Positions 1-7,835 of a DNA stretch of 64,000 nucleotides are shown here, piece by piece. This stretch comes from a bacterium (GTDB lineage Bacteria; Bacillota; Clostridia; Oscillospirales; Ruminococcaceae). The stretch covers positions 162,226-226,225 of the forward strand of contig SFVK01000001.1 in assembly GCA_004561545.1 (NCBI GenBank). Reading direction: 5' to 3'. Position 1 is the first letter of the stretch, and each line of letters begins with the position of its first letter. A program made the position numbers and the translations under genes. The notes beneath the pieces were generated by a model. That model saw only the letters and a program-made list of their open reading frames with translations. It searched no databases and was not told the origin of the DNA.

Positions 1-1147
1 CGGCCTTCTCCTCTTCGGTGAGGAACTTCTCAAAGCTGGAGGCGGTGCCGTCGGCGGTCAGGCGGCTGAACGCCAGACCCTTGGCCCCGTAGGTTTTGGC
101 CACCTCGCCCAGTTTGTCGATGTGTTTGCGGGTCAGCTTGTCGGCCAGACCCCTGGCATTGATGGCGCGGATGGTGCCGCCCGCTTCCAGCACGGCGGCA
201 AAGGGCTTGAATCCGGTGCCGTCAAAGATGTCGGTCACATCCACAATCTCAAGCCCGAAACGGGTATCCGGCTTGTCGGAGCCATAGCGGCCCATGGCCT
301 CGTCCCAGGGCATCCGGGGGAACGGCGTCTCGATGTCCACATGCAGAATCTCTTTCCACAGCCGCTTGAGGAGCCCCTCGTTGAGGGTCATGATATCATT
401 CTCATCCACAAAGGACAGCTCCTCGTCCACCTGGGTGAACTCGGGCTGGCGGTTGGCGCGCAGCTCCTCATCGCGGTAGCAGCGGGCAATCTGGAAATAG
501 CGGTCAAAGCCGGAGAGCATCAGGATCTGTTTGTACAGCTGCGGACTCTGGGGCAGGGCGTAGAAGTGGCCGGGCTGCACACGGCTGGGGACCAGGTAAT
601 CGCGGGCGCCCTCAGGGGTGGACTTGATGAGGGTGGGGGTCTCGATTTCGGTGAAGTGATTCTCGCAGAAATAATTGCGGATGATCTGCATGATCTTGCT
701 GCGCAGCACAATGGGCTCGTGCATCGACGGGCGGCGCAGGTCCAGATACCGGTAGCGCAGACGCAGGTCGTCGTTGACGTTGACCTCGTCGCGGATCTCA
801 AAGGGCGGGGTCTGGGCCTCGCTGAGGATGCGCAGCTCGCTGACATAGAGCTCCACATCGCCGGTGGCAATCTTGTTGGTCTTGGCGGCGCGCTCACGGA
901 GCAGGCCGCGGCAGATCACCACATATTCGCTCTTGAGGCTCTCCGCTTTGGCAAAGACCTCCCTGGGCGTATCCTCGTCAAACACCAGCTGCAAAATACC
1001 GGTGGTATCGCGCAGATCGGCAAAGATGATGCCGCCCTTGTCCCGGGCGCGGGCAATGGAGCCGCAGACGGTCATCTGCTGCCCCACGTTGGCCATACTG
1101 ACTTCGCCGCAATAGTTGGTGCGGCGCAGGCTGCCCATGGTTTCCAT
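1..1147 (-). CDS. aspS: Aspartyl-tRNA synthetase (C-terminus beyond window)
   Basis: Class II synthetase that charges tRNA-Asp in the cytoplasm. About 382 codons are visible of a bacterial-type protein of roughly 590; the C-terminus lies outside the window. An N-terminal OB-fold anticodon-binding part precedes the class II core. Motif 2 reads YRDEELRANRQPEFT at residues 224-238, and the RYLDLRR signature of AspRS is at 133-139. The start ATG at 1147 has an AGGGGAG ribosome site 7 bases upstream; a second in-frame ATG three codons later is less well placed. A canonical promoter lies just upstream. Whether the enzyme is strictly tRNA-Asp specific or also charges tRNA-Asn cannot be judged from this fragment. 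Confidence 0.95.
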   Translation of the reverse strand, partial: METMGSLRRTNYCGEVSMANVGQQMTVCGSIARARDKGGIIFADLRDTTGILQLVFDEDTPREVFAKAESLKSEYVVICRGLLRERAAKTNKIATGDVELYVSELRILSEAQTPPFEIRDEVNVNDDLRLRYRYLDLRRPSMHEPIVLRSKIMQIIRNYFCENHFTEIETPTLIKSTPEGARDYLVPSRVQPGHFYALPQSPQLYKQILMLSGFDRYFQIARCYRDEELRANRQPEFTQVDEELSFVDENDIMTLNEGLLKRLWKEILHVDIETPFPRMPWDEAMGRYGSDKPDTRFGLEIVDVTDIFDGTGFKPFAAVLEAGGTIRAINARGLADKLTRKHIDKLGEVAKTYGAKGLAFSRLTADGTASSFEKFLTEEEKA

Positions 1148-1183
1148 AGATAACTCCCCTTTTCTCTACTTATTTGACATCTT

Positions 1184-1212
1184 ATTATACAGCGGCGCCA
1201 TGTGATTTGCAA
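1184..1212 (-). promoter_or_regulatory. Sigma-A type promoter of aspS
   Basis: On the minus strand, -35 TTGCAA and -10 TATAAT are separated by 17 bases. The start codon of aspS follows about 37 bases downstream. Confidence 0.75.
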
Positions 1213-1226
1213 GCGATATTGTCCGC

Positions 1227-2102
1227 TTATTTGCTGTCGCGGTCAGAGGGCCCGCCCAGTTCCAGGCGGCGGAACCCTTCGCCCGCCACCTCGTTGGCCT
1301 GAAGCATCACCACAAAGCTGCCGGGGTCCAGCCGCTTGGCTTCCTTACTGACGGTGTACAGCTGCTTGGAGCTGCAGGCGCAGAGCACCACATCCTTGTC
1401 ATCCTGGGCATAGCCGCCGTAACCTTTGAGGATGGTGGAACCGCGGTCCACGGTGCGGTCAATCATGCGGCACATGGCGGGGCCGTCGGTGGTGACAATG
1501 AGGGCCATCATGCAGGAATTGAAGCCGAACATCATGTTGTTGATGAGGGCGGAGGACAGGAAATTGAAGATCAGGCCGTAGATGATGGAATCCACATCCC
1601 GGAACACCAGACCGTTGGCCAGAATGACCGCCAGCGCGGCGGCAAAGGTCAGATTGCCGAAGGGCATATGGGGGTGCTTGGACTTGATGGCCATGGTAAT
1701 GAAATCCATACCGCCGGTGCTGGAATTCTGCATATAGATCAGCGCATCGCCAATGCCGCCGATGACGCCGCCGCAGATGGTGGCAAGCATCCGATCCCCT
1801 TCATAGACCGGCAGAAAGGGCAGCACAAAGTCGGTAAAAAAGGCAAACAACAGCATACAGCGCAGGCTGCGCAGGAAAAAGTCCCTGCCCAAAGCCTTAT
1901 AGCAGATCAGAATGATGGGGATGTTCAAAATAATATTGGTCACGCCGATGGGCAGGCCGAACAGATGGTATAAAATGGCGCCGATGCCCGCCACACCGGT
2001 GACGGGGACCCGGGCCGCCACGGCAAAGCTGTAGGTCCCCAGCGCCGAGATAAAGCAGCCGGCGATTTCCAAAAGCAGATTTTTGATGCGGGAGTCTGTC
2101 AT
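1227..2102 (-). CDS. YitT family membrane protein (DUF161 + DUF2179)
   Basis: A 291-residue integral membrane protein of the YitT family, whose function is not established. The first ~200 residues carry about five hydrophobic segments, and a soluble C-terminal DUF2179-type domain follows (KGYGGYAQDDKDVVLCACS near residue 225). The start ATG at 2102 follows GGAGGAAACGTT, a clear ribosome site; an upstream in-frame alternative has none. The gene ends 15 bases before the -35 box of aspS, so it belongs to a separate transcript. Confidence 0.85.
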   Translation of the reverse strand: MTDSRIKNLLLEIAGCFISALGTYSFAVAARVPVTGVAGIGAILYHLFGLPIGVTNIILNIPIILICYKALGRDFFLRSLRCMLLFAFFTDFVLPFLPVYEGDRMLATICGGVIGGIGDALIYMQNSSTGGMDFITMAIKSKHPHMPFGNLTFAAALAVILANGLVFRDVDSIIYGLIFNFLSSALINNMMFGFNSCMMALIVTTDGPAMCRMIDRTVDRGSTILKGYGGYAQDDKDVVLCACSSKQLYTVSKEAKRLDPGSFVVMLQANEVAGEGFRRLELGGPSDRDSK

Positions 2103-2168
2103 AACGTTTCCTCCGTGGGGCAGAGCCGGGACCCGGTCCCCGCTGGTTCCCCATTCTTTCCAGTGAAC

Positions 2169-2202
2169 CAAAAGCCGGGGCGTGGTTGCCCACCGCCCCG
2201 GC
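2169..2202 (-). terminator. Intrinsic terminator after the lipoprotein gene
   Basis: A 9-bp GC stem (GCCGGGGCG paired with CGCCCCGGC) is followed on the minus strand by TTTT, just downstream of the lipoprotein stop at 2226. Confidence 0.75.
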
Positions 2203-2225
2203 CTGCGCTTTCAATCCAATGCCGC

Positions 2226-3344
2226 TCAGACAGTCTTTTTGATCTTGGACGCACTGTAAGTCTTGAGGGCGCTGGCGGAAAGCCCGTCCTCCAGAGCCGC
2301 GCCCTCGGCATAAAGGGTGTTCTGCAGCTCCTCGCTCTTCAAAGCATCCAGCAGGCTGCAGGACTCCACATAGCTGGACACATCGCCGTACTCCAGGGGG
2401 TCCATCTGACGCACAACCACAACGCTCATGCCCAGATCCACAACGGTCCAAATGCCAGGCCCGGCCTGCGCCGTGGCGTCGGTGAGGGTGTTGCCGCCGG
2501 CGCCGTCATCATAGCTGGAAAGGTCATCGGGGGTATACAGGCCGCTGCCGGCATAGTAGATGGCCTGGCTGGCGTCCACGGTGCTGCCCAGAACGCTGAA
2601 CGCCTGGGGCACATAGTTCATGGCGGCCAGATAGGCGGCGCTCTCGGAGGTGGCGGCGTTCAGCTCGTCGCGGCACTGCTCGGCCAGGGCGGTGATCTCG
2701 TTCTTCTGGTCCTCGGTGGCGAAGGCGTAGGTGGACTGGTCAAACAGCGGCAGCTGCACCGATTCCAGATAGGCGCAGTCGTTGGTGATGTAGTCCAGAT
2801 ACTCCTGCTCCGTGACGGGGTTGGAGCCGTTCTCGCCGTAGATCAGCTCCAGGCAGGCCTGGGCTTTCTGGGCATTGAGCAGATAGGTTTCCAGGCTAGC
2901 CTTGCCGATGCCGTTGGCGGTGTAAAGATCGCCGTTGGACTCCCACAGGGAATCGGCGCGCTGGGCGGCCTCGGCGGTGGCGGCGTCATCCAGAACGCCG
3001 CCCAATTCCTGGAACTTTTTCTCCACCGCAGCGTAATATTGCAGGCTGCGCAGCGTCAGGCGGGACACATAGTCAGCGCCGTCGGTGGTCACTTCCTCGT
3101 CGCCGATGGTGCCGGTGCACTGGGCCTTGAGCACCGCCTTGACATCGCTGGCGGTCTCGCCGGTGGCAAGCTCAGCCGCACTGGAGGCGGTGTTATAGGC
3201 ATTATACTGGGCCAGCAGGTAAACGCCGGCGGGAATGTCCACGCCGCCGATGGTGCCCACGCTGGACGGGGTGGACATAGCACAGCCCGTAACGCCCAGC
3301 AGCATCATGACCGCCAGGGCCAGGCTGATGAATTGTTTCTTCAT
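2226..3344 (-). CDS. Secreted lipoprotein, possibly a PrsA/SurA-like foldase
   Basis: A 372-residue lipoprotein. It has a short basic N-terminus, a hydrophobic helix and the lipobox LLGVTGC, with Cys21 as the probable lipidated residue, so it should sit on the outer face of the membrane. The mature part is Ala/Glu/Tyr-rich and mostly helical. A segment near residues 30-50 (GTIGGVDIPAGVYLLAQ) resembles the N-terminal chaperone domain of PrsA/SurA foldases, but I see no recognisable parvulin domain. The foldase assignment is therefore weak and 'lipoprotein of unknown function' is safer. It is flanked by a terminator on its 3' side. Confidence 0.75.
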   Translation of the reverse strand: MKKQFISLALAVMMLLGVTGCAMSTPSSVGTIGGVDIPAGVYLLAQYNAYNTASSAAELATGETASDVKAVLKAQCTGTIGDEEVTTDGADYVSRLTLRSLQYYAAVEKKFQELGGVLDDAATAEAAQRADSLWESNGDLYTANGIGKASLETYLLNAQKAQACLELIYGENGSNPVTEQEYLDYITNDCAYLESVQLPLFDQSTYAFATEDQKNEITALAEQCRDELNAATSESAAYLAAMNYVPQAFSVLGSTVDASQAIYYAGSGLYTPDDLSSYDDGAGGNTLTDATAQAGPGIWTVVDLGMSVVVVRQMDPLEYGDVSSYVESCSLLDALKSEELQNTLYAEGAALEDGLSASALKTYSASKIKKTV

Positions 3345-3474
3345 GGGGGATTACTCCTTTATGATACTTTCTTTCCCCTGTGCGCAACAGCGCAAAGGGG
3401 CAGGATAACGTTATTATAACGCCTTTGTCCCCGCTTTGCAAGACAGAGTTCTGTGAAACCGCCCCCGCAAACGC

Positions 3475-3504
3475 AAAAAGTGCCGGGACCCGAAGGCCCG
3501 GCAC
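3475..3504 (-). terminator. Intrinsic terminator after the M20 gene
   Basis: A perfect 8-bp stem GTGCCGGG/CCCGGCAC with a 9-base loop is followed on the minus strand by TTTTT, 25 bases past the M20 stop. Confidence 0.85.
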
Positions 3505-3529
3505 AGCAGGAAATTTGAGGAAATCCGGG

Positions 3530-4762
3530 TTATTGGCCGGCGTGATCGGCCAGCCAGGAGAGGGCCATCCAGGTGTGGACGGCGGCGCCGATGGGCAGAA
3601 CGCTCTCGTCAAAGCGGACCTTGGGATGGTGCTGGGGGAAGGCGTAGCCCTTGTCCGGCTCACCGGCGGCCAGGCCGAGCATCAGGCTGGGAACCTGACG
3701 GCTGACGGCGGCAAAATCCTCGCTACCGCCGCCGGAGACCTTTTTCCCGCCGGCGGCGGACTGCATCTGGGCAACGGGAATGGCGCCGCGGCCCAGCAGC
3801 TGGCCCAGATACTTCTCGGCATCCGCGCTGAGGGCGGGGTCATTGTAAAGCGAGGGGCAGCCGCTGTCAAAGGTGACCTCGGCTTTGGCGCGGAACACTG
3901 CGGCGGTGCCCTCGCTGACCTCCCGGATGCGCTGCTTGAGGAAGGCGCGGGTCTCCTCGTCAAAGGTGCGCAGACTGCCGCGCATGACCGCAGAATCGGG
4001 AATCACATTCGCGGCTGTGCCGCCGTTCATGCTGCCAATGGTGAGGGCGGCCGAGTCCGAGGTGCCCAGCTCACGGGCATTGAGCTCCTGCAACGCCAGA
4101 AGGATATGGGCCGCAGCGTTGAGGGGGTCCACACCGGACTGGGGCGAGGAACCATGGCAGCCCTTGCCCTGGATGTTGATGGTGAACACATCGGCGGCCG
4201 CAGCGCTGACGCCGGGCGCCATGATGAGCACGCACCCCGACGGAATGGGCATACCGGCCATGACGTGCATCATGACGGCGGCGTCCACATCGGGATTTTT
4301 GAGCACACCGGCGTCAATCATGTCCTGGGAGCCGCAGAAAATCTCCTCGGCGGGCTGGAACATGAGCTTGACGGTGCCCTGAATCTCGTCCTCATGGGCC
4401 TTGAGCAGCCTGGCGGCGCCCAGCAGCATGGCGGTGTGCATATCGTGGCCGCAGGCGTGCATCCGGCCGTTGGGGCAGGAAAACGCCTCGCCGGAGGCCT
4501 CCTCAATGGGCAGGGCGTCCATATCGGCGCGGAGCAGAATGGTCTTGCCGGGGTGCTTGCCGCCCAGCAGCACCACAAATCCCGCCTTGCCGCAGGGAAC
4601 GGGGGTCAGGCCCATCTCCTCCAGTTTGCCTTTGACAATGGCAAGCGTATCGTGCAGGTCAAAGCCGGTCTCGGCATGGGCATGAAGTTCGCGGCGCACG
4701 GCGACCATCTCGGGCGCAAGGGCGGCGGCCTGCTGCATCAGTTGATCCTTGTTCAGCATCAC
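3530..4762 (-). CDS. M20 family amidohydrolase (N-acyl-amino-acid / hippurate-hydrolase type)
   Basis: A 410-residue metal-dependent amidase of the M20 (peptidase M20D) family, which removes acyl groups from N-acyl amino acids or cleaves small amides in the cytoplasm. Zinc-ligand motifs are visible: RRELHAHAETGFD near residue 24, HACGHDMHT near residue 105 and FQPAEE near 136. The central dimerisation domain follows, and a GGGSEDFA motif with the C-terminal metal ligand is near residue 350. Length is typical. It is monocistronic, with its own promoter and terminator. The exact substrate cannot be told from sequence. Confidence 0.9.
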   Translation of the reverse strand: MMLNKDQLMQQAAALAPEMVAVRRELHAHAETGFDLHDTLAIVKGKLEEMGLTPVPCGKAGFVVLLGGKHPGKTILLRADMDALPIEEASGEAFSCPNGRMHACGHDMHTAMLLGAARLLKAHEDEIQGTVKLMFQPAEEIFCGSQDMIDAGVLKNPDVDAAVMMHVMAGMPIPSGCVLIMAPGVSAAAADVFTINIQGKGCHGSSPQSGVDPLNAAAHILLALQELNARELGTSDSAALTIGSMNGGTAANVIPDSAVMRGSLRTFDEETRAFLKQRIREVSEGTAAVFRAKAEVTFDSGCPSLYNDPALSADAEKYLGQLLGRGAIPVAQMQSAAGGKKVSGGGSEDFAAVSRQVPSLMLGLAAGEPDKGYAFPQHHPKVRFDESVLPIGAAVHTWMALSWLADHAGQ

Positions 4763-4827
4763 AAAATCTCCTTTCGCTTTTGTCGTTCTTCATGGAAACT
4801 GTTGTTTTTCTTCACTGGTATGACCAT

Positions 4828-4836
4828 AGTATAGCA
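4828..4836 (-). promoter_or_regulatory. Extended -10 promoter of the M20 gene
   Basis: Minus-strand TGCTATACT is an extended -10 (TGN plus TATACT), about 65 bases upstream of the M20 start. No convincing -35 box is seen. Confidence 0.5.
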
Positions 4837-4952
4837 CGATTTTTGCGCATCGTATACCTTTTTGTAAAAGATTCTCCGGGGAAAAAGCGAAAAAAACATA
4901 CACAAAAAGGCGGCAAAAGAGAGAATATCAGGCGTATTGCCGGGTCTGCTGC

Positions 4953-4993
4953 AAAAAAACCGGGCGGTCCGCCAAAACCGGCGGCCCGCCCGG
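4953..4993 (-). terminator. Intrinsic terminator after the HPr-like gene
   Basis: A 14-bp stem with one mismatch closes a short A/T loop and is followed on the minus strand by seven T residues, about 36 bases beyond the HPr-like stop at 5029. Confidence 0.85.
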
Positions 4994-5028
4994 GCCTTCC
5001 TTATTCCTTCACAGAAGCATGGATCGGA

Positions 5029-5253
5029 TTACTGGCGCAAAGCGCTCATCACACAGTCCAAATCATGCTCGTCTTCACAAACAATCTTGACCGGGTGGCT
5101 GTAATCCAGGCTCATCATGCCGAGAATGCTCTTCGCATCGGCAATGCTACCCTTCATGTCGTGCACGCCAACCTCGTTGTAGCACTTGGCGGCGGCAGAC
5201 ACGATCCCCTGAACTTCGGCGAAGTTGGAAACCTTGACTTGTCTCACCATCAT
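5029..5253 (-). CDS. HPr-like protein lacking the active-site histidine
   Basis: A 74-residue protein with the PTS HPr fold signature. The strongest match is DAKSILGMMSL (residues 39-49), equivalent to the regulatory Ser46 region KSIMGVMSL of HPr and Crh, giving Ser42 here. The N-terminal segment, where HPr has the GIHARPA phosphorylation loop, reads VSNFAEVQGIVSAAAK, so no His15 equivalent is present. It should not relay phosphate from enzyme I but could still be a target of HPr kinase, as Crh is. Two adjacent ATGs (5253 and 5250) follow GGAGGT; I took the first. No other PTS genes are nearby. A promoter lies at 5345-5353 and a terminator follows. Confidence 0.75.
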   Translation of the reverse strand: MMVRQVKVSNFAEVQGIVSAAAKCYNEVGVHDMKGSIADAKSILGMMSLDYSHPVKIVCEDEHDLDCVMSALRQ

Positions 5254-5344
5254 AAAGACCTCCATAAAATATCCCACGCGCAGGCCATCATGCCTGCGGT
5301 GCCAGGAGCGGAGCACCTTGCTCTCTGCCCTCCTGACATTGTGC

Positions 5345-5353
5345 ATTATAGCA
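5345..5353 (-). promoter_or_regulatory. Extended -10 promoter of the HPr-like gene, with adjacent inverted repeat
   Basis: Minus-strand TGCTATAAT is an extended -10. Just upstream, where the -35 would be, an inverted repeat TCTTCC...GGAAGA could be an operator. The 388-base gap between this gene and tex is otherwise AT-rich with no further recognisable element. Confidence 0.5.
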
Positions 5354-5641
5354 TAAATCTTCCCCACGGAGTTGTGGAAGATGCACAAAGGAAGTTTTTT
5401 CATCGGGATGCACAAAAGGCGGATTTGTTCATTTCCCGTTTTGGTCGGTCTCACAAAGGTTTCAGCCAAAAGTCATTTTTTCTTCCATTTTATTGACTTT
5501 TCAGTATTCGGTTTTTCACTTTAGGCTGATTTTACAAGAATTTTTCTGTCTGTTTTGGGCAGATCCCCGATTTTTGTCTAAAATTGGATTGCAAAACGGC
5601 ACAACATTTTTACATCTTTGACGGAAAAACCGCCCGCTGTC

Positions 5642-7813
5642 TCACTGGGGAACTCCTTTCATGGTCAGGGCGATGCGTTTTTTGGCCACATCGACGCTGA
5701 GCACCTTCACATGGACCGCATCCCCCACCTTGAGCACCTCGCGGGGGTTGCGCACAAAGCGGTCGGCCATCTGGGAGACGTGAACCAGGCCGTCCTGATG
5801 CACGCCCAGGTCCACAAAGGCGCCAAAGTCAATAACGTTGCGCACCGTCCCGGTCAGCTCCATCCCGGGGTGCAGGTCCTCAATGCCCATCACATCGCTG
5901 CGCAGCAGGGGTTTGGGCAGGGTGTCCCGCACATCGCGGCCGGGGCGGCACAGTTCCGAGACAATATCCATCAGGGTGGGTTCCCCCACGCCCAGTTCCT
6001 CACAGAGGGTTTTGACGCCCCTGGCCTTCACCCGGGCGGGCAGATCCCGCAGCGCTGCGCTGCCCGGGGCGGCGTCCGCCCCGGGAAAACCGCAGGCGTC
6101 CAGCAGACCGCGTGCAGCGGCATAGCTTTCGGGGTGGACTGCGGTGGCATCCAGCGGATTTTTGGCGCCGGGCAGCCGCAGAAATCCGGCACACTGCTCA
6201 AAGGCCCTGGGGCCCAGCCCCTTGACTTTTTTGAGCTGGGCGCGGGAGGTGAAGGCGCCCTGCTCCTCCCGCCAGGCCACGATATTTTTGGCGGTGGTGG
6301 CCGTGATACCGGCCACGCGGCGCAGCAGCGGCGCGCTGGCGGTGTTCAGGTCCACCCCCACGCTGTTGACGCAGTCCTCCACCACGCCGTCCAGCGTCTC
6401 GTTGAGGCGTTTCTGGGGCATATCGTGCTGGTACTGACCCACGCCCACGGCTTTGGGGTCAATCTTGACCAGCTCGGCCAGCGGGTCCTGGAGCCGCCGG
6501 GCGATGGACACCGCGCTGCGCAGGTTGACGTCATACTGGGGGAACTCCTCCGCCGCCAGCTTGGAGGCGGAATAGACCGAGGCACCGGCCTCGCTCACCA
6601 CCATATACTGGAGGTGCAGTCCCTTCTCCTCTGCCAGCTCGCGGATGACGGCGGCGGCAAACTCCTCGGTTTCACGGCCCGCCGTGCCGTTGCCGATGGC
6701 CATAACCTCCACACCGTGGCGCAACACCAGCTCCTTGATGATCCGCTTGGCCTGGTCCACCCGCTTGAACTCCGGCACGGGATAGATCACGGCGGTGTCC
6801 AGCACCTTGCCGGTGGGGTCCACCACCGCCACCTTGCATCCCATGCGGTAGCCGGGGTCAAGGCCCATGACGGTTTTGCCCCGGATGGGCGGCTGGAGCA
6901 GCAGTTGGCGCAGGTTTTCGCCAAACACCGCAATGGCGCCCTCGGCGGCCTTGTCGGTCAGCTCGGCGCGCAGCTCGTTTTCCAGGCTGGGATGAATCAG
7001 GCGGGTGTAGGCGTCCCTTGCGGCGGCCTCCACCAGCAGAGCGCTGGCCCCGCCGGTCTTTTTGCGGGCAAACATCCAGGCCGTGATGGCGGCGGCCCGC
7101 TCGGGGTCCACCTCGATGGTCACCTTCAGAAAGCCCTCCCGCTCGCCGCGGTCCAGCGCCAGAATGCGGTGGCCGGGGATTTTGGACACCGGCTCGGCAG
7201 AATCGTAATACTGGGCGTAGACGCTGTCCTCCTGTTTGGCCTGCACGCTGCGCACCACGCCGAAGGCATGGTAATAGCGGCGCAGCTCGGCGCGGCAGCG
7301 GGCGTCGTCGCTGACGGTCTCGGCAATGATGTCCCGGGCGCCGGCCAGCGCGGCGGCGGCATCGGGGACCTCCTCATTGCAGTACGCCGCTGCGGCGGCG
7401 TCGGGGTCAAAGGCGGCGTCCTGGGCCAGAATGGCGTCCGCCAGCGGCTGAAGGCCCCGGGCTCTGGCGATGCCGGCGCGGGTGCGGCGCTTGGGTTTGT
7501 AGGGGCGGTAAAGGTCCTCCACCTCCGCCAGCGTGGCGGCGCCGCCGATGGCTGCGGCCAGCTCGGGGGTCATGGCGTTCTGGCCCTCGATGGAGGCGGT
7601 CACCTCCGCCTTGCGCTGGTCCAGCCCGCGCAGGTATTGCAGCCGGTCGCCCAGACTGCGCAGCACCTGGTCGTCCATCGCCCCGGTGGCCTCCTTGCGG
7701 TAGCGGGCAATGAAGGGGATGGTGTTGCCGCCGTCGATCAGCGCAATGGCGCCCTCCACGTTTTTGAGGGGCAGGTTCAGTTCTTTGGCAAGTTGTTCGG
7801 CATGGGAAACCAT
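5642..7813 (-). CDS. tex: Tex family RNA-binding transcription accessory protein
   Basis: A 723-residue Tex (YhgF) protein, a cytoplasmic nucleic-acid-binding factor that influences transcription and stress survival in several bacteria. The order of domains is the canonical one: an N-terminal helical region with TIPFIARYRKEATG at residues 30-43, a YqgF/RNase H-like domain containing MGLDPGYRMGCKVAVVDP near residue 320, a helix-hairpin-helix pair (NIVAWREEQGAFTSRAQL near 485), and a C-terminal S1 domain (GAFVDLGVHQDGLVHVSQM near 660). Length is usual for the family. It is separated from yfhO by only about 20 bases, so both may share a transcript. Confidence 0.95.
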   Translation of the reverse strand: MVSHAEQLAKELNLPLKNVEGAIALIDGGNTIPFIARYRKEATGAMDDQVLRSLGDRLQYLRGLDQRKAEVTASIEGQNAMTPELAAAIGGAATLAEVEDLYRPYKPKRRTRAGIARARGLQPLADAILAQDAAFDPDAAAAAYCNEEVPDAAAALAGARDIIAETVSDDARCRAELRRYYHAFGVVRSVQAKQEDSVYAQYYDSAEPVSKIPGHRILALDRGEREGFLKVTIEVDPERAAAITAWMFARKKTGGASALLVEAAARDAYTRLIHPSLENELRAELTDKAAEGAIAVFGENLRQLLLQPPIRGKTVMGLDPGYRMGCKVAVVDPTGKVLDTAVIYPVPEFKRVDQAKRIIKELVLRHGVEVMAIGNGTAGRETEEFAAAVIRELAEEKGLHLQYMVVSEAGASVYSASKLAAEEFPQYDVNLRSAVSIARRLQDPLAELVKIDPKAVGVGQYQHDMPQKRLNETLDGVVEDCVNSVGVDLNTASAPLLRRVAGITATTAKNIVAWREEQGAFTSRAQLKKVKGLGPRAFEQCAGFLRLPGAKNPLDATAVHPESYAAARGLLDACGFPGADAAPGSAALRDLPARVKARGVKTLCEELGVGEPTLMDIVSELCRPGRDVRDTLPKPLLRSDVMGIEDLHPGMELTGTVRNVIDFGAFVDLGVHQDGLVHVSQMADRFVRNPREVLKVGDAVHVKVLSVDVAKKRIALTMKGVPQ

Positions 7814-7835
7814 AGGGATATCCTCTCACTTTCTG

